From: Physcia stellaris
Taxonomy: Eukaryota > Ascomycota > Lecanoromycetes > Caliciales > Physciaceae
Direction: 5' to 3'
Length of the DNA stretch: 45,997 bases
NCBI GenBank assembly: GCA_018902385.1
Contig: JABSSW010000091.1
Span: 1-45,997, forward strand
This document shows positions 1 through 11,160 of the stretch, in pieces. The translations under genes and the position numbers were made by a program. Below the pieces are notes generated by a model, which was not told the DNA's origin, did not search any database, and worked only from the letters and a program-made list of their open reading frames with translations. Position 1 is the stretch's first letter; the number at the start of each line of letters is the position of its first letter.

Positions 1-990
1 TTTAGAATTAGAGATTTGAAATTCAATATAAACGTTTTTTCAATTCAAATTCAAACATATATATGATACAAATATTTGTTTTTAAAAATACAAATTTGAA
101 ATTAAAATATTAACATACAACAATTTAAACAATTAATAAAATGAAAATATAATCACAATAAAAACGTACGAAATAATATGAATTGACATTTCAATATTAT
201 ATTATATATAAATTATTATAAAATTACAAAAATTGTCATTTTATTAATCATATGCGAAAATATAAAATATAATAAAATAATAATATAATTATAAATTTAT
301 GATTGTAATATAATTAATATATGTTTGATGTTTCAATAATTTAAATGATTTATATAAACATATATAATATATTTGAAATAACATATCAAATCGTATTGTT
401 TTAATTTATATACGAAATTAATCGAATAATATTTTATTATTTTTTCGTTTTTTAAATCGATATTTTATTTTTTATTTTTTATTTCGATGTATTAAAATTA
501 TTTGTTTTCAACAATCGAAAATGAATTTTAATTTTATTAAAAAACAAATATTGTTATTATGAGCATTTGTTTTGTTTTATTTATGATGATTTTTGATTTT
601 TGAAAAATTAAATATTCGAATAATTCGATATTTAATATTTTTTTGCACGCAATAATTTAATGCAAAAATTAAAATTCATATTTATATTGCGTTATTTGAA
701 AAAGATAAATAAAATTCTAACAATTCAAAAATTAAAATGAAAAATAATGATATAATGTATTGTTCAAAATTGACAAAAAGTCATTTATCATATTATTATT
801 ATTTCATGAAATATTGTTATAAATCGAAATCAATTATAAACAGCATGAAAATTGATGATATTTTGTTACGTCATATTTGACAAAAATTTTGCTTTCGTTT
901 CATATGATTTTGATGATGATTCGACAACAAAATCGCCAAATACATACATAATTTGACATTTCGCGTTTTTTAAATGTTAATCGATTCAAT
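1..990. other. AT-rich gene-free stretch
   Basis: Almost entirely A and T with scattered CG dinucleotides and many short A/T runs. Every frame is broken by frequent stops, and I see no RNA gene, repeat array or coding-like composition. It leads into the left copy of the 3.1-kb duplication. Confidence 0.6.
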
Positions 991-1590
991 TTTCACTTCA
1001 TTCATAACAAATATCGATTTGAAAAGCAAAATTCAAACGCGAATTTAAATTATGTAAACTAATTATTCAACAGAACTAACGTTGTGTCTAAATGACTGTG
1101 ACGTTGTTGTTCACAAACATTTTCAGAATTTTTCGAACAAAATGAATATTTTTCATTTGAAAAATTATTCGTTTCGCATGAATCGTTTCTTGATGAATCA
1201 TTTCATAAAAATTAATCATCAAAATAATGCGCAAAAATAATGCATTTGATTTATTTTCAAACATTTTTGTGACAAACGTTTCGATATTTTCTTGCAAAAT
1301 TTCAAAATCGATATCTGAATTTTGACATTTTTCTTTATGTTTTGCATCATTTTTCTCACAAATTTCGCGAACGATTTTTTTGCAATTAATAATTCAATGA
1401 TTTTTTGAAAACGTTTAATTTCGCGCAATGCAATCATTTCGAATTTTGTTCGCTTGTGCTTTTATTGATGTGTTAATCAATATTCGATAACGCATGATTT
1501 GAATGCATTATCGATTTGTTCGTCATTTTTTTTTTAATCAATGATTTCAAGCGTTTTGCGATTGACTTTTTGCTCGACTGAATTGCAAAT

Positions 1591-1695
1591 TTGAGCGCAA
1601 AAAACTTGAGCGCAAAAGATTTGAACGCAAAAAACTTGAACGCAAAAGATTTGAACGCAATAAACTTGAACGCGAAAAATTTGAACGCGATAAAA
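1591..1695. repeat. 15-bp minisatellite in reading frame (copy A)
   Basis: About seven copies of a 15-bp unit of the form TTGAACGCAAAAGAT. The unit length is a multiple of three, so it is open on both strands. Read on the plus strand it gives the pentapeptide pattern A-K-[ND]-L-[NS]; read on the minus strand it gives A-F-K-[FS]-F. Since the flanking exon-like sequence is on the minus strand, that reading is more likely. Units differ by GAG/GAA and ACTTG/ATTTG, both fitting C-to-T change before T. Confidence 0.7.
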
Positions 1696-2279
1696 ATCAA
1701 TCTTTGTGACTTTTTGACTGACGTTTTGTTTTTGTTCACATCAATGTCATTATTCATTCGTCGATTTGCTTTTCTCATGCGACGTTTTTCGATTTGTTAA
1801 TTTGTGCATTACTTTGACGCATTATTCGATTTATTCAAAATTCGAATATCGTTATCGTCATTCGTTTCATTATCGTCAAAATCATCATCATCGAATTGAT
1901 TTGCATTCAAATTTTCATTTTCATCAAGTTTTTTTTCATTCGAAATATTGTTTTCGACATTTTTCTGATTTTCAAATTTTTGAATCGTTTTCATTGCGAA
2001 CTTTTTTGAAATTTTCGTATTTTTAACAGTTGTTATAATTTGTTAATTTATGCATTATCTTCATGCATTATTTGATTTATCAAGAAAAAAACTACTATTA
2101 TTATTGATATTATTATTGACATCAATGATTTTATCATTTTTCGCTTTTTCAGATTTCGTATCGATTGTCGTTTTAAATGTTCGCATCACGTTTTCAAAAC
2201 ATTAAATTTGAACGATTGAATATTCGTCATAAACGAAACAAACAAATCAGTTTTCGCGAACATAAATTCTGAAAGTTGT

Positions 2280-2318
2280 TAATTTATGCATTATTTTCAT
2301 GCATTATTATTTATTCGT
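2280..2318 (-). repeat. Recurring intron-like element (representative of about 14)
   Basis: Read on the minus strand, the element is AATAATGCATGAAAATAATGC followed by ATAAATTAAC and, here, a short tract ending CTTTCAG. Related copies lie near 1489-1526, 1797-1838, 2041-2080, 2493-2535, 2899-2931 and 3137-3166 in copy A, and 4602-4640, 4886-4921, 5127-5166, 5384-5425, 5560-5600, 5964-5993 and 6203-6232 in copy B. The 5127-5166 copy begins GTAAAT (a GTAAGT hit before T would read so), and the 5560-5600 copy keeps an ACTAAC branch-like motif. Spacing is mostly 200-400 bp. They could be repeated introns or another dispersed element. Confidence 0.4.
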
Positions 2319-3229
2319 GTTTTGAACATTTTTCGAATTATCATCAATATTATTTTCGTTATTTTCAGTGTTTGCTTGAAAATCGACAACATTTCGAAAT
2401 TGATTTATGAAATTGATAACATCGATGTCATTTGATGAAAACATGATTCAATTTTTGTGATTTGAATATAAATTGAAATGTTTTAATTAATGTTAGTCAA
2501 CGCATTATTTTCATGCATTATTTTATTTATTTATTATTGTTACAAATGAATATTCAATAAAATTGTCGATGCGTTTTATCGAAATTTGTTCAACAATCAA
2601 TAAATTCATTTCATTGCGATTCAAATTTGTTTTATTTGCAAACGTTGCAAAAGTATTGATGCGATCGTGTTGAATATTTGATTAAATGTTTTGCATCGAA
2701 ATATTGTTCTTGATTTCGACGTTTAAATTTTTTCGATAAACGCAACAGTCGCGTGTCGACAATTTTCGATCGACTTTTTATAACACTTTCAGTTTTTTTT
2801 TTCGATACTGATAAATCACTTCGCATATTCGATTATCTTTTTGTGTAATATTCGTTACTTTTCGCTTCATCATTTACGTTGTGAATACTTTAAAATTGTA
2901 TGCATTATCATATCGCATTATCGATGCTAATCATTTTTATTGCAAATAGATTTTCAAACTTGACGATTAAACATTATTTTGTATTTTCACGTTTGTTTTT
3001 TTTCGTTTTCAAATATGATTCAATTGTTTATCGCATGACGTTTGCTAATGATTTCAATCACAAATTTGTTTTCAATTTTGTCGATCATTTCGTATTGATT
3101 CATATTCGACGTACGTTTTGAACATTGTTCAATAATGATGCATTATTTTGTCGCATTATCGTGTTGATATTTACATTCAAAATGTTCGAATTCGCACAAT
3201 TTACATTTGTTAAAATTTATTCGACGAAT

Positions 3230-4059
3230 TCAAAAAATATCGTTAATCGCGAAAAAAAAAAGCATTGATCGAATATTCAAATCAAACTGTACAAAGCACA
3301 AAATGTCGACAATGTCGTTGTGTTCAAATTCAAAAAAAATTTGATGAAAATTGCTGTTTGATTTGAATTTGATGAAAAAAATCGCAAAATTTTGAAAAAA
3401 AATGATAAAAAAAAAATGTTCGATGCACGTATTGAAAACGACAATCATGATAATGCAATCGAATAATGCATATAAAAATTGCGATTTCTAATTAATTTTA
3501 AACGTATTTTTTGAAAGATGAAATTTATCAACAAAATAAAAAAAAATTCGACGAACAAACACGACAAAACGATGCAAAAAAAAATGCAATCGAAATCATA
3601 CGTCGAACAGCAAACTTCGAATTTGCGCAGCAATCGATGAATTCTCAATGTCAAAATTTGTCAAAATTTGTTGATTTCATTAATGATTCACTTTAAATGC
3701 AAAACGATGACGACATTGAACGCGTGCAAAGCGCAATAAAAAAATATTTGTATTCAATGATGAAATTGATTGCGCAACGCGTTCTTTATGACGATATGAA
3801 AATTCGCGCATTGAAAACGACGAATTTTGTTGACGCGATAAAAAAAATGCAAAAAACAATTAATGATTTTGTTTTTTCGCACAATGCGAAAAATCGAAAT
3901 ATTAAAATCGATTTTTTCAATGCGATCAAAAAGAAGAAAAATGCAAAAAACGACGACGATGACGAAAAGAAAAACAACGTGAAAAAATTCGATGACGAAA
4001 ACGAATTCGAAAACAGCGAAAATACGAACGATAAAAATTTCATAATGTTCGATTTTTAA
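3230..4059 (+). pseudogene. Decayed D/E/K/N-rich gene, plus strand (copy A)
   Basis: No family recognised. Coding-like segments are 3371-3466 (charged, ending NDNHDNAIE), 3511-3696 (begins DEIYQQNKKKFDEQ) and 3697-4059. The last contains a basic/amphipathic part (IKKYLYSMMKLIAQRVLYDDM), then an acidic tail with a DDDDE run and a C-terminus FIMFDF. Frame 1 is interrupted by TAA at 3694-3696. In copy B the same place reads TAG followed by TTTCAG, preceded by CACTAATGATT, which resembles an intron branch site and 3' splice site; copy A would have lost the AG. The minus strand of the same stretch is also open but is hydrophobic and lacks the local codon habit. It is transcribed away from the minus-strand remnant. 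Confidence 0.4.
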
Positions 4060-4237
4060 ATTGACTAAATAACGAAAATGCATTATTATCATGTATTATC
4101 ATTTAATTTTCAATTCACGCATGACAAATATTGATATGAAAAGCAATTCAAACACGAATTCAAATTATGTAAACTAATTACTCAACAAAAATAACATTGT
4201 GTCTAAATGATTGAAACATTGTTATTCACAGACATTT

Positions 4238-5900
4238 TCAGAATTTTTCGAACAAAATGAATATTTTTATTTGAACAATCATTCGTTTCGCATGAATCGT
4301 TTTTGCATTAATCATTTCATAGAAATTAATCAACAAAATAATGCGCAAAAATAATGCATTTGATTTATTTTCAAACATTTTTGTGACAAACGTTTCGATA
4401 TTTTCTTGCAAAACTTCAAAAATCGATGTTTGAATTTTGACATTCTTTTTTATGTTTTGCATCATTTTTTTCACAAATTTCACGAACGATTTCTTTGCAA
4501 TTAAAAATTCAATCGTTTTTTGAAAACGTTTGATTTCGCGCAATGCGATTATTTCGAATTTTGTTCGTTTGTGCTTTTATTGATGTGTTAATCAATATTC
4601 GATAACGCATGATTTGAATGCATTATCGATTTGTTCGCGATTTTCTTTTTAATCAATGAACTCAAACGTTTTGCGATTGATTTTTTGCTCGATTTACTGA
4701 CAGATTTGAACGCGAAAAACTTCGACGCAAAAGATTTGAACGCAAAGAATTTGAACGCGAAAAGCTTGAACGCGATCATGTTCATTTTTAGTCGCTTTGT
4801 GATCGACGTTTTGCTTTTGTTCACATCAATGTCATCATTCATTTGTCGAATTTGTTTCTTTCATGACGCGTCTTCGATTTGTGAATTTGTGCATTATTTT
4901 GACGCATTATTCGATTTATTTGAAATTTGATCATCATTTTCGAACTCAGTATGAATAATAACAATATCATGAATATCGAATTTGTGAACAATTTTGATTT
5001 CATTTTCATCAAATATCTTTTCATTCGATTTATCGTTTTCGACATTTTTTCGATTTTCAGACATTTGAAATGCTGATATTTCGAATTTTTTTTGAATGTT
5101 TTCATTTTCAGCAATTGCGATGATTTGTTAATTTATGCATTATCGTCATGCATTATTCGATTTACAAAACGAAAAATCATTATGATTATTAATATCAACG
5201 ATTTCATTATTTCGCGCTTTTTCAAATTTTTTATCATTAGCAAATTCAATAAACATTTCAGCAACGATTTTCGACTTAAGTTTTCGAACAACGTTCGCAA
5301 AAACGTTTCAATTGATCGACGAAATATTGATTGAAAACGGAACAAACAATGCAATTTTTTCAACAAAACGTTTTATCATTTGTTAATTTATACATTATCT
5401 TTTTGCATTATCATTTTTATCAATGTTCACATTTTTCGTTGAAATATCATCAACAATATTCTCATCGTTTTCATTCATCGTCATAACAATAACAATTGTT
5501 GACTGAACGTTTTGAAAATCTTTAAACTTTGAATGAACGTCGAGAAATTCTAAATTTCGTTAGTTTATGCATTATTTTCATGCATTATTTTATTTATCTA
5601 ATGTTGCTACAAATGAAAATTTAGTAAAAATGTCATTGATTACAAAGTTAAACATGCGATGAATCGATTGTTGCTCATCAATCAATAAACTCACTTTTTC
5701 GCGATACAGACTTGCATTATTTGCAGACGTTGCGAAAATATCGATGCGATCGTGTTGAATGTTTGATTAGATTTTTTGCATCGAAATATTGCTTTTAATT
5801 TCGACGTTTAAATTTTTTCGATAAACGCAACAATCGCGTGTCGACAATTTTCGATCGACTTTCTATAACACGTTCAGTCTTCTTTCTCTCGATATTGATA
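4238..5900 (-). pseudogene. Decayed split gene, disordered N/D/K-rich product (copy B)
   Basis: Counterpart of the minus-strand remnant in copy A. The clearest block is 4543-4238, which keeps REIKRFQKTIEFLIAKKSF and reads on through ENIETFVTKMFENKSNA further than the copy A version. The acidic block near 5050-4905 ends in NKSNNASK exactly as in copy A, just before the intron-like element. The block at 4842-4588 ends in SIMHSNHALSNID in both copies. This conservation across two damaged copies suggests the duplication happened when the gene still encoded protein. Function unknown. Confidence 0.4.
4706..4780. repeat. 15-bp minisatellite in reading frame (copy B)
   Basis: Four to five copies of the same 15-bp unit seen at 1591-1695, here with variants such as TTCGACGCAAAAGAT. 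Copy number differs between the two duplicates, so the array has expanded or contracted since duplication while staying in multiples of 15 bp. Confidence 0.65.
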
Positions 5901-6299
5901 AATCATTTGTCAAACCTGATTATTTTCGTGTGTAATATTCGTTATTTTTCGTTTCAAAATTGAATGCATGATCATATCGCATTATCGATGTTAATCAATT
6001 TCATTGCACACAAGTTCACAAACTTGACGAATAAACATTAATTTGAATTTTCAAATCTGATTCATTTTTCGTTTTCAGATATGATTCAATTGTTTATCGC
6101 AACACGTTTGCTGATGAATTCAATCACAAATTTGTTTTCAATTCTATCGATTAATTGATATTGATTTATACTCGACGTACGTTCTGAACATTGTTCAAAG
6201 ATGATGCATTTTTCTGTCGCATTATCGTGTTGATATTTATATTCAAAATGTTCGAATTTGCACAATTTACATTTGTTAAAATTTATTCGACGAATTCAA

Positions 6300-7113
6300 A
6301 GAATGTCGTTAATCGCGAAAGAAAAAAAAATTGATCGAAAATTCAAGTCAAACTTTACAAAACACAAAATGTCGACAATGTCGTTGTGTTCAAATTCAAA
6401 AAAAACTTGATGAAAATTATTGTTTGACTTGAATTTGATGAGAAAAATCGCAAAATTATGAAAAAGAATGATAAAAAAAAAATGTTCGATGCTCGTATTG
6501 AAAACGACAATCATAATAATGCAATCGAGTAATGCATATAAGAATTGCGATTTTTAATTAATTTTTAACGTGTTTTCTGAAAAATGAATTTTATCGACAA
6601 AACAAAAAAAAATTCGACGAACAAATACGACAAAACGATGTCAAAAAAATGCAATCGAAATCATACGTCAAACAATTAATTTCGAATTTCGCAACAATCA
6701 ATGAGTACTAAATATCAAAATCTGTTGATTTCACTAATGATTCACTTTAGTTTCAGAACGATGAAAACATTGAACGAACGCAAAACGCAATAAAAAAATA
6801 TCTATATTCAATGACGAAATTGATCGCGCAACGCGTTCTTTATGATGATATGAAAATTCGCGCATTGAAAACGACGAATTCTGTTGACGCGATGAAAGAA
6901 ATGCGAAAAACAATTAAAAATTTTGCATTTTCGCACAATGCGAAAAATCGAAATATTAAAATCGAATTTTTCAATGCGATCAAAAAGAAAAAAAATGCAA
7001 AAAACGACGACGATGACGAAGAAAAAAACAACGTGAAAAATTTCGATGACGAGAACGAATTCGAAAATAGCGAAAATACGAACGATGCAAATTTCATAAT
7101 GTTCGATTTCTAG
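6300..7113 (+). pseudogene. Decayed D/E/K/N-rich gene, plus strand (copy B)
   Basis: Counterpart of 3230-4059. The longest uninterrupted frame is 6751-7113, preceded by a TAG stop at 6748-6750 at the position equivalent to the TAA in copy A. The two copies agree in the amphipathic segment (KLIAQRVLYDDMKIRALKTT), the acidic run and the FIMFDF end, with conservative replacements, which supports past coding. The part upstream of 6748 is more damaged than in copy A. No domain recognised. Confidence 0.4.
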
Positions 7114-7224
7114 TTTGACTAAATAACGAATATGCATTATCATGATACATTATCACTTGTCTGTGAATAATGATCAATTTTTCTTTTTTTTCAAGTTGCA
7201 TTATCAAAATTCATTATTCATTAT

Positions 7225-7560
7225 TCATGTCTAAAACTTCTTGTAGTATTTTTTTCTCTTCAGTAAAGTCTGTAAGAATAAAATCTATTTTTATTATTTT
7301 TATCAATAGTATTTCAAGTCAAGTCAAGTTTTTCAAATCAAGTTTCAAATTCAAGAAAAAAAGTTTGATTTGACGTCAAAACAAATTTCAAATCGAATAT
7401 GTCGACTTGAGTTTGAACTTGACATTAAAATCAAAGATTTGAACTTGACGTCAAAACAAATTTCAAGCTTTATATTTCAGACTTGATTCGATTTTTTCGA
7501 GTCAAATTCTTGATCTTTTTCAAGCTTTTAACTCGGCGCGATCAGTCTAGTCAAATGACA
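7225..7560. other. Unmutated patch with repeated TGACGTCA palindromes
   Basis: Unlike both neighbours, this patch is full of CT and AG dinucleotides (for example CTTCTTGTAG and TTCTCTTCAG). It contains CAAGT/ACTTG-rich sequence and a direct repeat of TTGACGTCAAAACAAATTTCAA around 7370 and 7445, 75 bp apart, each with the palindrome TGACGTCA (7371-7378 and 7446-7453), a sequence bound by bZIP factors of the CREB/ATF type. Whether these are real binding sites is unknown. No gene is seen. Confidence 0.5.
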
Positions 7561-10500
7561 ATTTTATTGTCAATTAATCAACAACAAACATTTTGCATGA
7601 AATTTCGCGATTTATTTGCGTTTATGATGAATTTATTTACGATCGTCGTGCAAATCAAAACAATCGTTAATGAAATCGTTCAAATAATATCATTTCAAAA
7701 AAAAATATTATTTCAAAAAAAAAAAACAAATGTTTTCGCAATCATGATGAATTTTGCGCAATATTGACGTATGATGCAAAACAATCGTTCAAAATCATTT
7801 TTCAACATTGATGTTTTTTTACATTTTTCGACAATGTTACAACGCGACGATTCGTTTCAAAATTACAAAAACATAAATTGAAACAATCTATTTAACGATC
7901 AATTTTCTTTGTATCGTTTCGATATCGTCGTTTTCGAAATTTTTTTCGAGCAAACACAAATCAATTTTCATTGAAAATTGCGTCGACGTTTCGATGTCGA
8001 CGATTTCGTTACGTATTTCAAAACGTTAAAAAATTTAAAAAACGATTTGAATTTGTCGTATGTTTCATTTTATTTTCAACGTGTGATGAACGATTCAAAA
8101 ATATTCATCGACGAACACAAATCGCATGAAATCATGAATTTTCGTTTAAAAATCGATTTCAATGATCGAAATTGAAATTACAATATTCACGTTTTTTTTT
8201 CTCACATGAAATTTTCGAAATTTCGTCATTTGAAAAATGCAACGCAAAAAATTTGAATAAATCAAATTGTATTATTTGCGATTCGCGCAAACGTGTCGAT
8301 CAATATTCGAACGCGTCATTTTTTCAATTTTGAAATCGTCAAAATTCAAACGCACAATAAAAAAAAAATTTACATGTATGATGTCGATCATTTCATGAAC
8401 AATTTTCGATTCGTTTCAATCGACAATTTTGTCGTTTTTTGAATTCAAATTGTCATTTTGATCAACGAATTTGCGAAATTCAAAAAATTCGTGTTGATGA
8501 TTTTTGATTGAAATCAAAAATTGCATTTTCAACGATCAATTTTAAAAAAAACGCGAACGATTTTCATCATTCATTTGAAACAACGTTTTCGCATTTTCGA
8601 CGAATTCATGAACGAAATTTGAATTGATTTCGAAATAAAATATATTTTTTGTTTGTATCATGTCGATTTCGTTGTCAAAAACATCACGTTGTTGTGAAAA
8701 ACATCGTGTTTCGAACATTGAAAAACGTTTTTTCACAACAAAATTAACGTCGTTCGTCGAGTTCGCAACGCGACGTATTCATTTTTGTTAATTTGTGACG
8801 TCGAATTTTGTTTCGTCGAAATGACATTCATTAACGTTTTTCGAACAAACGATGAACAAACGTTTCACAAAATTTATGTCATGATTCGAAATTATTAATT
8901 TATTTTCGTTCGAAATGTCAAATTTTTCGTCAACACATATTTCGAAAATTTGTCGTTTAACGACGAAAAATTCGATCGATAACACATCGTTAATCGTCGA
9001 AATGATTTGATTTTTAAAAACGTGCACAACAAATTTAACGATAATCAATCGACATCGTTCAAATTCAAAATTTATCAATTCAAAACGTAACGAACAATCA
9101 AATATCGTATCGATATTTCATTGATTGACGCGCACAATTTTTTTTATACGACGTCAATCGAAATTATCAATGATTTACGCAAAAAATATCGTTTACGTTT
9201 GTCAATTTTTCAAAAATTGAAATCGATGCACAATTTCGTCGAAATTGATTTTTGATCATCATGAATTATCAACGATTCGAAAATTCGAACGTCACATTTT
9301 TTTGTTTGTGAATTTTTTTTCGCAAATTTTTTTCGTCATCGTTCATATTGAATTTTGTTCAAAAAAAAATCGACATTTTCATCACGATCACGTTCAATCG
9401 TTATTTTTTATTCATCGAAATCATGATCATTCAATGTCACAATGATTTCAATGATTTGAAATTCGTTTTCGTTGACGAACAACAACGATACAATTTCATA
9501 ATCAACGTTTTTTTTTCGAATTTTTCAATTTATCGTGAACGATATTTTGTTTGTCACGATGAACGAATTGTGACAAAATATCGTTAAACGACGCGTCGTT
9601 CGACAATCACATTTATTCACGATCGATTGAAATTTTGATTCGTCGAATGTCAAAATCGTTCGACGACGCGAATTCAATTATAAAAAATACATTCAAAAAT
9701 ACGATTATTTTTTTTGTTCGTTCATTTCATCATTTGAAAATTCGATTTTTTGTTCGTTTTCGATTTTCGTTTTGTTTTTCGTTTGATTTTTGTTGTCGAT
9801 GACATGCAAAATCGTTTCAAAAATTGTCGTGACATCGTTGCGATTATAATCAAACAAAACAGCACATTTAAATTGTTTCGCGATCGAATAAAAGTTTTTA
9901 TTTTCGATTATGACGACAAAAACGATATGATCAATCACAAACGCGTTCAAAAATCATGACAATTAAAATCGAATTGATTGTTCAATTTTACATTCAAAAT
10001 ATTTGAAATATTTTCAAAACACGAATTACGAAACATATCAAAATTTCGTCGAACGACAAAAACAAAATCGTCGTTTCATGTTTCGATTGTCGAAAAAAAA
10101 AATTGCAAAATTTCATGATTTCATTTATGTTTTTGTCGTCAAATTGCTCGATGATGTCAAATTTAAAATTGTTTTTAAACGATTATTCAAAAAATACGAT
10201 TCGAACAACAACAAAACGAACGTTTTTGAAAAATATTACGTCAATGACAAATGAATCGATCGTTTTCGAATTTTTTTCGAATAAAACGATTTTTTTCGCG
10301 ACAAAAAACGCATTTGAAACAAAATTCGATTTCGTCAATTTTTGAATCGATTGCATTACGTCGTTTTCATTTTAAAATTTTTTGTCGACGACACGTTTCA
10401 AAAAATTTTTGTTTTTGTCGTTTATCAAAAATTTTTTTGTATTTCATTTTTCGATTGCGATTATTTGTTCATCGAATTGAAATTCAACAAAAACAATAAC

Positions 10501-10970
10501 ATTCAACGTGTAATCGAAATCGTCGATCAAATTGAATTGAAACGAACGAATTGATTTATCGTTTGTTTTTTTTTCGACACAACAAACGCGTATCGAAATC
10601 GCATTATGACGATGTTTCGATTTTCGTTTACGATACAAAAAAAAATAACGCAATGAATTCAACATCATATTCGCACAAAAAAATTAATCACGATCATTTT
10701 TACGAATGCATGAATCGTTTATTTTCGAAATTCAACAAATTTGCATTTGCAATCAATTTTACGATGTCGACGCGTTCAAAAATTTCATGTCGATATGACA
10801 AAAACAAAAAAAACAAAATCGAACGAAATCAATGATCAATCAAAATTTCGACGAACGAAAACGACGAAAAAAAAAAAAAAAAAAAAATCGAAAATACGTT
10901 TGTCATAACTTAATAAATTAAAATTTCAATTGAATTCAATTTTCATTTTTGTTCAACACATTATCACAAT

Positions 10971-11160
10971 TCATTGCATTATTTATTTTGAATACATATC
11001 GTTTGCAAACAATATGTTCATCGCATTATTAATATTTATTTTGAATACATATCGTTTGCAAACAATATGTTTATTGCATTATTTATTTTGAATACATATC
11101 GTTTGCAAACAATATATTTATCGCATTTTGATATTTCGTTTACAAACAATATGTGCATAA
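10971..11160. repeat. Tandem array around GTTTGCAAAC (47-53 bp unit)
   Basis: Three full copies and a partial one of GCATTATTTATTTTGAATAC plus ATATCGTTTGCAAACAATATG. The palindrome GTTTGCAAAC sits at 11001-11010, 11054-11063 and 11101-11110, and a variant GTTTACAAAC at about 11138-11147. The unit also carries GCATTAT, the motif of the intron-like elements in 1-7 kb. Confidence 0.85.

Larger units (their letters stand above)
1088..2826 (-). pseudogene. Decayed split gene, disordered N/D/K-rich product (copy A)
   Basis: I do not recognise the family. Coding-like blocks on the minus strand lie at 2826-2632 (basic, ending in YFCNVCK), 2155-2080 (N-rich), 1994-1809 (acidic, with a DDDDFDD run), 1778-1473 (contains a minisatellite-encoded repeat) and 1437-1219 (KRFQKIIELLIAKKSF, probably helical). 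They use GAA/GAC/AAC/AAA codons like the helicase relic downstream, and each has a recognisable partner in copy B. Each block runs into an element of about 45 nt containing ATAATGC twice, so they may be exons separated by near-identical introns. No complete frame remains; splice sites look eroded. It could also be one remnant of a transposon gene. The start is unknown. Confidence 0.4.
990..4108. repeat. 3.1-kb tandem duplication, copy A
   Basis: This stretch and the next 3.05 kb align end to end. Anchor sequences recur at offsets of 3115 bp near the left end (TATGTAAACTAATTA at about 1051 and 4166) and 3054 bp near the right end (the conserved segment at 3787 and 6841), so the copies are colinear with small indels. 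Both contain the same minus-strand and plus-strand coding remnants and the same series of TGCATTAT-containing elements. Many differences between copies are C-to-T before C or T, for example CTAATT against TTAATT near 3490 and 6557. It may be an old local duplication of a two-gene segment, and duplication itself could have triggered the mutation. Confidence 0.85.
4109..7150. repeat. 3.1-kb tandem duplication, copy B
   Basis: Right copy of the tandem duplication, colinear with copy A and in the same orientation. It carries the second version of the 15-bp minisatellite (4706-4775), the minus-strand coding remnant (4238-5900) and the plus-strand D/E/K/N-rich frame ending at 7113. The right edge lies near 7150, where the sequence changes to a CT- and AG-containing patch with no counterpart beside copy A. 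Confidence 0.85.

Noticed and set aside
3754-4092. Hydrophobic minus-strand frame of 112 codons
   Set aside because: Opposite strand of the D/E/K/N-rich frame whose codon use matches the helicase relic; the hydrophobic reading is the expected shadow of such a sequence.
7978-8175. Possible gene with FDVDDFVTYF start
   Set aside because: Short, inside the saturated block, without motif, continuation or duplicate support.
10003-10254. Possible gene of 83 codons
   Set aside because: Lysine/phenylalanine-rich frame of the length expected by chance in DNA where stop codons containing AG are depleted.
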